From contig NZ_JBCNLP010000006.1 of NCBI RefSeq assembly GCF_039595395.1, positions 129,001-193,000 on the forward strand: DNA of 64,000 nt, read 5' to 3'. The position numbers and the translations under genes were made by a program. Position 1 is the first letter of the stretch. Every line of letters starts with the position of its first letter. The notes under the pieces were generated by a model. The model searched no databases. It had not been told where the DNA came from and worked only from the letters and a program-made list of their open reading frames with translations. Below are positions 59,307-64,000 of the stretch, one piece after another. The stretch is from Novosphingobium sp. Its GTDB lineage: Bacteria > Pseudomonadota > Alphaproteobacteria > Sphingomonadales > Sphingomonadaceae.

Positions 59307-59437
59307 TGCCGGGGCAGAGTCGGCCAGACAGACATAAGCGGCCGATTCTTCGCCATACCGTCCGGTTTTTTCAAGGGAGAACAGGCGTGCGGGGCATGCG
59401 AATCCAGGCAGATTCCAGACAGACGATTGTGCCGTGA

Positions 59438-60397
59438 ATGGCTGATCGCTGGATCATGGGCATGATCGCGAAACGGGTCGGCGGCGCGCTGCTGACGCTG
59501 TTTCTGCTGTCGCTTGTCGTCTTTGCCATGTCCCTGCTGATGGGCGGCGACGCGGCAGAGGCGATGCTGGGGCAGAATGCCACGCCCGAGGCTTTGGCGG
59601 GGCTGCGCGCGGCGATGCATCTCGATCAGCCCTCATGGCAGCGTTATCTGGGCTGGCTGGGGGGCTTGCTCCGGGGGGATCTGGGGGTTTCGCTGATCAC
59701 GAAGCTGCCGGTCTCCACGCTGCTGGCGCCGCGCCTTCTGGCCTCGCTGCAACTGGCGGGGTTGACCGCCGCGGTGTCGGTGCCCCTGGCGCTGTTTCTG
59801 GGCATTCTGGCGGCTGTCCGGCGCGGATCGCTGCTGGACCGGGTGATCAGCATGGCCACCATCGGCGTGGTGTCGGTGCCGGAATTCGTCATCGCCACGC
59901 TGATGGTGCTGATCTTCGCGGTGCGGTTGCATTGGCTGCCCGCGCTGTCCTCGTCCCGCGACTTTTCCTCGCTGCATGATGTGGTGCGTGTGTTCACCAT
60001 GCCGGTGATTTGTCTCGCCTGCGTCGTGATGGCGCAGATGATCCGCATGACCCGCGCCGCCGTCTGCGACGCGCTCGACAGCAGCTATGTCGAGGCGGCA
60101 AGGCTGAAAGGCGTGCCGCCCCGCCGTCTGGTGCTGGGGCACGCACTGCCCAATGCGATCGGGCCGATCGTCAATGCCGTCGCGCTCAGCCTGTCGGTGC
60201 TGCTGGGCGGGGTGATCGTGATCGAGGTAATCTTCAACTATCCCGGCGTGGCCCGACTGATGGTGGACGCCGTCAGCACCCGCGACCTGCCCCTGATCCA
60301 GACCGTCGCCATGATTTTCTCCGCCGCCTATCTGATGCTGGTGACCAGCGCGGATATCGTTGCCATCCTTTGCAATCCCAGGCTGCGCCATCGATGA
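59438..60397 (+). CDS. ABC transporter permease, peptide/nickel type (DppB-like)
   Basis: A 319-residue integral membrane permease of the DppB/OppB family with six helices. N-terminal IAKRVGGALLTLFLLSLVVFAMSLLMGGD and the conserved ATPase-contact loop SSYVEAARLKGVPPRRLVLGHALPNAIGPIV are clear. Start at 59438; an internal start at 59462 (MIAKRVGG) is also plausible because the ribosome-binding site is poor. Overlaps the second permease by ATGA (60394-60397). Works with the second permease and the double ATPase to import a peptide, opine or nickel-like ligand; the binding protein is not in the window. Confidence 0.9.
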   Translation: MADRWIMGMIAKRVGGALLTLFLLSLVVFAMSLLMGGDAAEAMLGQNATPEALAGLRAAMHLDQPSWQRYLGWLGGLLRGDLGVSLITKLPVSTLLAPRLLASLQLAGLTAAVSVPLALFLGILAAVRRGSLLDRVISMATIGVVSVPEFVIATLMVLIFAVRLHWLPALSSSRDFSSLHDVVRVFTMPVICLACVVMAQMIRMTRAAVCDALDSSYVEAARLKGVPPRRLVLGHALPNAIGPIVNAVALSLSVLLGGVIVIEVIFNYPGVARLMVDAVSTRDLPLIQTVAMIFSAAYLMLVTSADIVAILCNPRLRHR

Positions 60398-61260
60398 ACA
60401 CAGTGCCAAAATCCGGGGTGCCCTATGGGGCGCAGGCCCCCAAAATCCGGCGTCGGCGGATGAATGTCTCGCTGCTGCTCGGGGGAGCGACGATCATCTT
60501 CTGGCTGATCGTTGCCCTTGTCGGGCCGATGGTGGCGCCCCATGCGCCGGGTCAGGTCGTCGATCTCGACGTGTTCAGCCCGGCCAGCAGCGCCTTGCCG
60601 CTGGGCAGCGACTATCTGGGCCGCGATGTTCTGAGCCGGATGCTGATCGCGTCGCGTTTTACCGTGTCGATCGCTTTGCTGGCGACGCTGCTTGCGGCCA
60701 CCACCGGTGTGTTCTGCGGCCTGCTGGCAGCGAGCAGCGGCTGGATCGACACGATCCTGAGCAAGCTGTTCGACACGCTCAGCGCCGTGCCGTCGCTGAT
60801 GTTCGGGCTGGTCGTCATCGGATCGCTGGGGGCTTCCATTCCGGTTCTGGTGGGGACGCTGGCCACGGTCTATTCGCCGGGCGCCTTCCGCACGTCGCGC
60901 GCGCTGGCCCGCAACATTGCCGTGCTTGATTTCGTCACCGTCGCGCGGGCGCGGGGCGAGACGCTGCCCTATATCGTGCTGCGCGAGATCCTGCCCAATC
61001 TTGTGGGGCCGCTGGCCGCCGATTTCGGGCTGCGCTTTGTCTTTGTCACCCTGCTGCTCAGCGGCTTGAGTTTTCTGGGGCTGGGGGTGCAGCCGCCCAA
61101 TGCCGATCTGGGGGCTCTGGTGCGCGAAAACATCGCCGGGCTGGGCTTCGGCGCGGCCGCCGTGCTGGTGCCGACCTTCGCCATCGCCTCGCTGACCATC
61201 GGTATGAACATGGTGATCGACGCCGTTTCGGGCGGGCGCCGCGCGGGAGGACGCCGATGA
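60394..61260 (+). CDS. ABC transporter permease, peptide/nickel type (DppC-like)
   Basis: A 288-residue DppC/OppC-type permease with an N-terminal cytoplasmic extension (MNTVPKSGVPYGAQAPKIRRRRM), typical first-helix/loop PMVAPHAPGQVVDLDVFSPASSALPLGSDYLGRDVLSRMLIASR (hallmark LGTDxxGRD-like motif) and the ATPase-contact loop LDFVTVARARGETLPYIVLREILPNLVGPL. Overlaps both neighbours by 4 bp. Forms the inner-membrane channel with the DppB-like subunit. Confidence 0.9.
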   Translation: MNTVPKSGVPYGAQAPKIRRRRMNVSLLLGGATIIFWLIVALVGPMVAPHAPGQVVDLDVFSPASSALPLGSDYLGRDVLSRMLIASRFTVSIALLATLLAATTGVFCGLLAASSGWIDTILSKLFDTLSAVPSLMFGLVVIGSLGASIPVLVGTLATVYSPGAFRTSRALARNIAVLDFVTVARARGETLPYIVLREILPNLVGPLAADFGLRFVFVTLLLSGLSFLGLGVQPPNADLGALVRENIAGLGFGAAAVLVPTFAIASLTIGMNMVIDAVSGGRRAGGRR

Positions 61261-63104
61261 GCCTGTCAGGCGATCCGCTGGTCAGATTGACCGGGCTGGA
61301 GATTTCGGTGCGCGACGCGCAGGGGCAGGACAAGATCATCGTCCGCGATATCTCGCTGGAGGTTCAGCCCGGCGAGGTGCTGGCGCTGATCGGGGAATCG
61401 GGCTCGGGCAAGACCACCATCGCGCTCTCCATGCTGGGCTATACGCGCGGGGCGTGCCGCATCTCGGGCGGAACGGTCGAGGTGGCGGGGCACCGGCTCG
61501 ACAGCTTGCCGGAGGCGCGGTTGCAGGGCCTGCGCGGCCGGGTGGTGTCCTATGTCGCGCAGAGCGCGGCGGCGGCTTTCAATCCCATGCTGCCGATCAT
61601 GCGGCAGGTGATCGAACCGGCGCTGGTCCATGGGCTGATGACGCGCGAGGCGGCAGAGGACAAGGCGCGCGGCCTGTTCCGCGCGCTGGCGCTGCCGCGC
61701 CCGGATACGGTGGGCGACCGCTATCCGCATCAGGTATCGGGCGGGCAGTTGCAGCGGTTGATGGCGGCGATGGCTCTGATCACCGATCCGGCGCTGGTGA
61801 TCTTCGATGAGCCCACCACCGCGCTTGACGTGACCACCCAGATCGAGGTGCTCAAGGCCTTCAAGGCGGTGGTCAGGGAGCTGGGGACGACGGCGGTCTA
61901 TGTCAGCCACGATCTGGCCGTGGTGGCGCAGATCGCGGACCGGATCTGCGTGCTGCGCGACGGCATGGTGCAGGAACAGGGCCGGGTTGAGGAGATCCTG
62001 TTCCATCCCCGGCAGGATTATACGCGCGCGCTGGTCGCGGCGGCGGCGGCCCGCGTTCCGGCGGCCCCCATGCCCGATCTGCCGCGTGATGCCGGCGATC
62101 CGCCGTTGATCCAGATGCGCGATGTTGTCGCCGGCTATGGCGGGGTGGATGCGCAGGGCAATCCGCAGGTGCGCATCCTCGACGGGGTCAGCTTTGCCAT
62201 TGAGCGCGGCAAGGTGCTGGGTGTGATCGGCGAATCGGGCAGCGGCAAAAGCACTCTGGCGCGCGTGGTGGCAGGGTTGCATGCCCCGGCATCGGGGCGG
62301 GTCAATCTCGACGGCTATACGCTTGAGGGCGAGATCCGGCATCGCGACAAGGAGCAGTTGCGCCGGGTCCAGCTTGTGTTCCAGAATGCCGATACAGCAC
62401 TCAACCCCGCAGTATCGGTGGGGGAGGCGATCGGCCGCCCGCTGACCTTCTTCCATGCTCTGCGAGGGGCGGACCGAAAGGCCGAGGTCGCCCGCTTACT
62501 GGATCTGGTCAGGCTGCCTGCCGCGCTGGCGGGTCGCTTGCCCGGAGAATTGTCGGGCGGGCAGAAACAGCGGGTCAATCTGGCCCGCGCGCTGGCCGCC
62601 CGGCCCGATCTGCTGCTGTGCGACGAGGTCACCTCCGCGCTCGACCCGGTGGTTGCCGAGGCGGTGCTCGATCTGTTGATCGATCTGCGCCGCGAGCTGG
62701 GGCTGGCCTATATGTTCATCACCCATGACATCGGCATCGTTCGGGCCATCGCCGATGAGGTGATGGTGCTTTACGGCGGCGTCCCGGTGGAGCTGGCCTC
62801 GCATGAGGCGCTCGAAGGGCCCTTGCATCATCCCTATACCAGGCTGCTGATGGCCTCGGTGCCCGAATTGCGGCCCGGTTGGCTGGAGGCCGCGAACAGC
62901 GCCTTTTCATGCGGATCGACGCCGGGCGCCGGCCATGCGGCGGGATGCCGCTTCTTTCAGCGCTGCGCGGTTTCGCATCCGGGGCTCTGCGATGTGCTCG
63001 ATCCTGCGGTCCATGTCGGTGCCGGACAGACGATCGCCTGCCATCGCGGCTTTGATGGCTTGCAGGCGACGCTTGGCATCGCACAGGGCGCGGTACCGGC
63101 GTGA
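61257..63104 (+). CDS. ABC transporter ATP-binding protein, fused DppD-DppF type
   Basis: A 615-residue protein with two complete ABC ATPase domains in tandem. Domain 1 (about residues 5-260): Walker A GESGSGKTT, signature VSGGQLQRLMAAMALI, Walker B VIFDEPTTALD. Domain 2 (about 285-540): Walker A GESGSGKSTLARVVAG, signature LSGGQKQRVNLARALAARPDLLLCDEVTSALD. The C-terminal tail with CGSTPGAGHAAGCRFFQRCAVSHPGLCD is the cysteine-bearing oligopeptide/dipeptide ATPase extension (oligo_HPY-like). It powers the two permeases. Fused DppDF proteins are common in some alphaproteobacteria. No solute-binding protein follows. Confidence 0.92.
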   Translation: MSLSGDPLVRLTGLEISVRDAQGQDKIIVRDISLEVQPGEVLALIGESGSGKTTIALSMLGYTRGACRISGGTVEVAGHRLDSLPEARLQGLRGRVVSYVAQSAAAAFNPMLPIMRQVIEPALVHGLMTREAAEDKARGLFRALALPRPDTVGDRYPHQVSGGQLQRLMAAMALITDPALVIFDEPTTALDVTTQIEVLKAFKAVVRELGTTAVYVSHDLAVVAQIADRICVLRDGMVQEQGRVEEILFHPRQDYTRALVAAAAARVPAAPMPDLPRDAGDPPLIQMRDVVAGYGGVDAQGNPQVRILDGVSFAIERGKVLGVIGESGSGKSTLARVVAGLHAPASGRVNLDGYTLEGEIRHRDKEQLRRVQLVFQNADTALNPAVSVGEAIGRPLTFFHALRGADRKAEVARLLDLVRLPAALAGRLPGELSGGQKQRVNLARALAARPDLLLCDEVTSALDPVVAEAVLDLLIDLRRELGLAYMFITHDIGIVRAIADEVMVLYGGVPVELASHEALEGPLHHPYTRLLMASVPELRPGWLEAANSAFSCGSTPGAGHAAGCRFFQRCAVSHPGLCDVLDPAVHVGAGQTIACHRGFDGLQATLGIAQGAVPA

Positions 63105-63131
63105 CCGAGGCTCGGATGCTGTCGGCAGGAT

Positions 63132-63157
63132 ATGCCGGTGAGTGCTTTCTCCGGCAT
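63132..63157 (+). terminator. Hairpin after the ABC importer operon
   Basis: ATGCCGG, 12-base loop, CCGGCAT, 27 bp after the ATPase stop. A second weaker dyad, CCTTGAA/TTCAAGG, lies at 63163-63198. They may end the importer transcript. Confidence 0.45.
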
Positions 63158-63200
63158 GCCCCCCTTGAATGGCAGGCAGGCATGGCATCCCTTCAAGGTC

Positions 63201-63215
63201 TGGTAGATCATGCTG
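63201..63215. promoter_or_regulatory. AsnC-type site upstream of the DUF4198 gene
   Basis: TGGTAGATCATGCTG matches 13 of 15 bases of the candidate Lrp/AsnC operator at 19082-19096 (TGGTAGATCATGCCA). It lies 123 bp before the DUF4198 start. A chance match is possible for a single copy. Confidence 0.35.
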
Positions 63216-63337
63216 TGGATGTCCCGTCTAAAGCGGCGATGTGCTCCTGAGCGCCATCAAAAAGGCGGAATCCTTTCGTCTATCCGGACTAGTCTTTCCG
63301 GGTCAGATCCAGTTTCAAACCGGGAGTCACCAACGCC

Positions 63338-64000
63338 ATGCGCAGGTCCAAACTCGTTATCGCAGCGAGCCTTTTCGCCAGCTTCGCCAATGTGCCCGCC
63401 GATGCCCATGCCGTGTGGTTCGCCCAGCGCGCGCGCCAGACCGCGCTGATCTATGGCGTGGGGGCCGATGACCTCGATTCCGTCAAGCGTTTCTCCTTCA
63501 TCGAGAAGATGGGCGGCTATGATGCCAATTATCAGCCGATCAAGGCCACGCCGCGCATCGCCGGGCCGATCGTGTTGGTGGACAGCGAGCAGCAGCCCAC
63601 CCTGCTTTCCGTGGTGTTCTTCAACGGCATCTGGTCGCGCGTGAACGGCGAGTTCGAGCCCAAGGGCCGTGACGAGGCGCCGACCTCGACCCTTTCGGAA
63701 AAGAACTACAAATATTCGGTCGCCATCATGGGCCCGCTCGACAAGCCGATCCCGGCCTTGCCCGATCAGGTGCTGCAGATCGTGCCGGTCGGCGCCATTC
63801 CCGCGCTGCTCGGCAGCAAGATGACCTATCAGGTGCTTTACAAGGGCAAGCCCGCGGTCGGCGCCACGGTCATCAACGATCTGGTCAACGACCCCGATCA
63901 GACGCCCGTCACCACCGATGCCGAGGGCAAGGTGACGATGGTGGTGCGCAATCAGGGCCTCAACGTGCTGGAGGCGGTCTTCGTCAGTCCGACCGACAAT
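63338..64000 (+). CDS. Secreted DUF4198 family protein (partial, runs off right edge)
   Basis: 221 codons are visible, open to the end of the window. Signal peptide MRRSKLVIAASLFASFANVPADAHA, then HAVWFAQRARQTALIYGVGADD, the usual mature start (HxxWF...) of DUF4198, a periplasmic family often seen near TonB receptors and nickel/cobalt or other metal uptake genes. Later segments PTLLSVVFFNGIWSRVNGEFEPKG and MTYQVLYKGKPAVGATVIND fit the family's Ig-like C-terminal part. GGGAG is 12 bases upstream. Function unknown; a metal- or ligand-binding role in the periplasm is assumed for the family. Confidence 0.85.
   Translation, partial: MRRSKLVIAASLFASFANVPADAHAVWFAQRARQTALIYGVGADDLDSVKRFSFIEKMGGYDANYQPIKATPRIAGPIVLVDSEQQPTLLSVVFFNGIWSRVNGEFEPKGRDEAPTSTLSEKNYKYSVAIMGPLDKPIPALPDQVLQIVPVGAIPALLGSKMTYQVLYKGKPAVGATVINDLVNDPDQTPVTTDAEGKVTMVVRNQGLNVLEAVFVSPTDN

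Noticed and set aside
1..64000. CRISPR arrays, tRNA or rRNA genes, prophage or IS elements
   Set aside because: None was recognised on reading both strands; no regularly spaced repeats, cloverleaf sequences, transposase or integrase motifs were found. A tRNAscan and an IS search would be needed to be certain.

Overview
The window looks like the chromosome (or a large secondary replicon) of a GC-rich alphaproteobacterium of the Sphingomonadales, most likely Novosphingobium or a close relative. The evidence is the GC-rich third codon positions, four TonB-dependent receptor genes in 64 kb, DUF6152/DUF6644 genes, and the mixture of aromatic, peptide and heavy-metal accessory genes. No rRNA, tRNA, CRISPR array, transposase or integrase was seen.

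Layout. 1-3.6 kb: a PLP decarboxylase cut by the left edge, an HxlR repressor divergent from a SnoaL-like protein and an MFS exporter, and a small P-loop protein. 3.8-7.9 kb: an SsuD-like flavin monooxygenase, then an operon of unknown purpose (secreted cytochrome c, secreted DUF6152 protein, two tandem DUF6644 membrane proteins, one more secreted protein). 8.1-13.6 kb: a TonB receptor with a secreted beta-propeller/amidohydrolase. 14.1-18.6 kb: remains of aromatic or sulfonate metabolism (an internally deleted luciferase-like gene, a VanA-type Rieske oxygenase, a TonB receptor, the C-terminal stub of an extradiol-type dioxygenase). 18.6-24.6 kb: an Lrp/AsnC regulator divergent from an acetolactate synthase / homodimeric E1 / E2 acyltransferase operon. 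24.6-26.9 kb: a TonB receptor gene broken by a single amber codon. 27-29.1 kb: a Tat-exported protein, a LysR regulator and a small protein.

29.3-34.1 kb is the prkA-yeaH-spoVR stress operon, in which prkA carries four frame breaks. 34.4-49 kb is a metal-resistance island: a ClC antiporter, an RcnR/DmeR-type repressor and MFS exporter separated by a double G-tract palindrome, czcCBA, copC-copD, and a CnrY/CnrX/CnrH-like sensor-sigma unit running into copA-copB. copC and the sigma unit diverge from two mirror-image promoter-like elements with identical spacing, which suggests that one ECF sigma factor drives both arms.

49-63 kb: a 2-hydroxyacid dehydrogenase and a siderophore-type TonB receptor, then a leftward catabolic cluster (GNAT, semialdehyde dehydrogenase, tartrate/isopropylmalate-type dehydrogenase, class III aminotransferase, AsnC regulator, M20 deacylase). 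Its gene set resembles ectoine degradation without the ring-opening hydrolase. A divergent peptide-type ABC importer follows. A DUF4198 gene runs off the right edge.

Strongest candidates for new biology: the mirrored ECF promoter pair tying a Ni/Co-type sensor module to copper genes, the cytochrome c/DUF6152/DUF6644 operon, and the doe-like cluster with a peptide-type importer.
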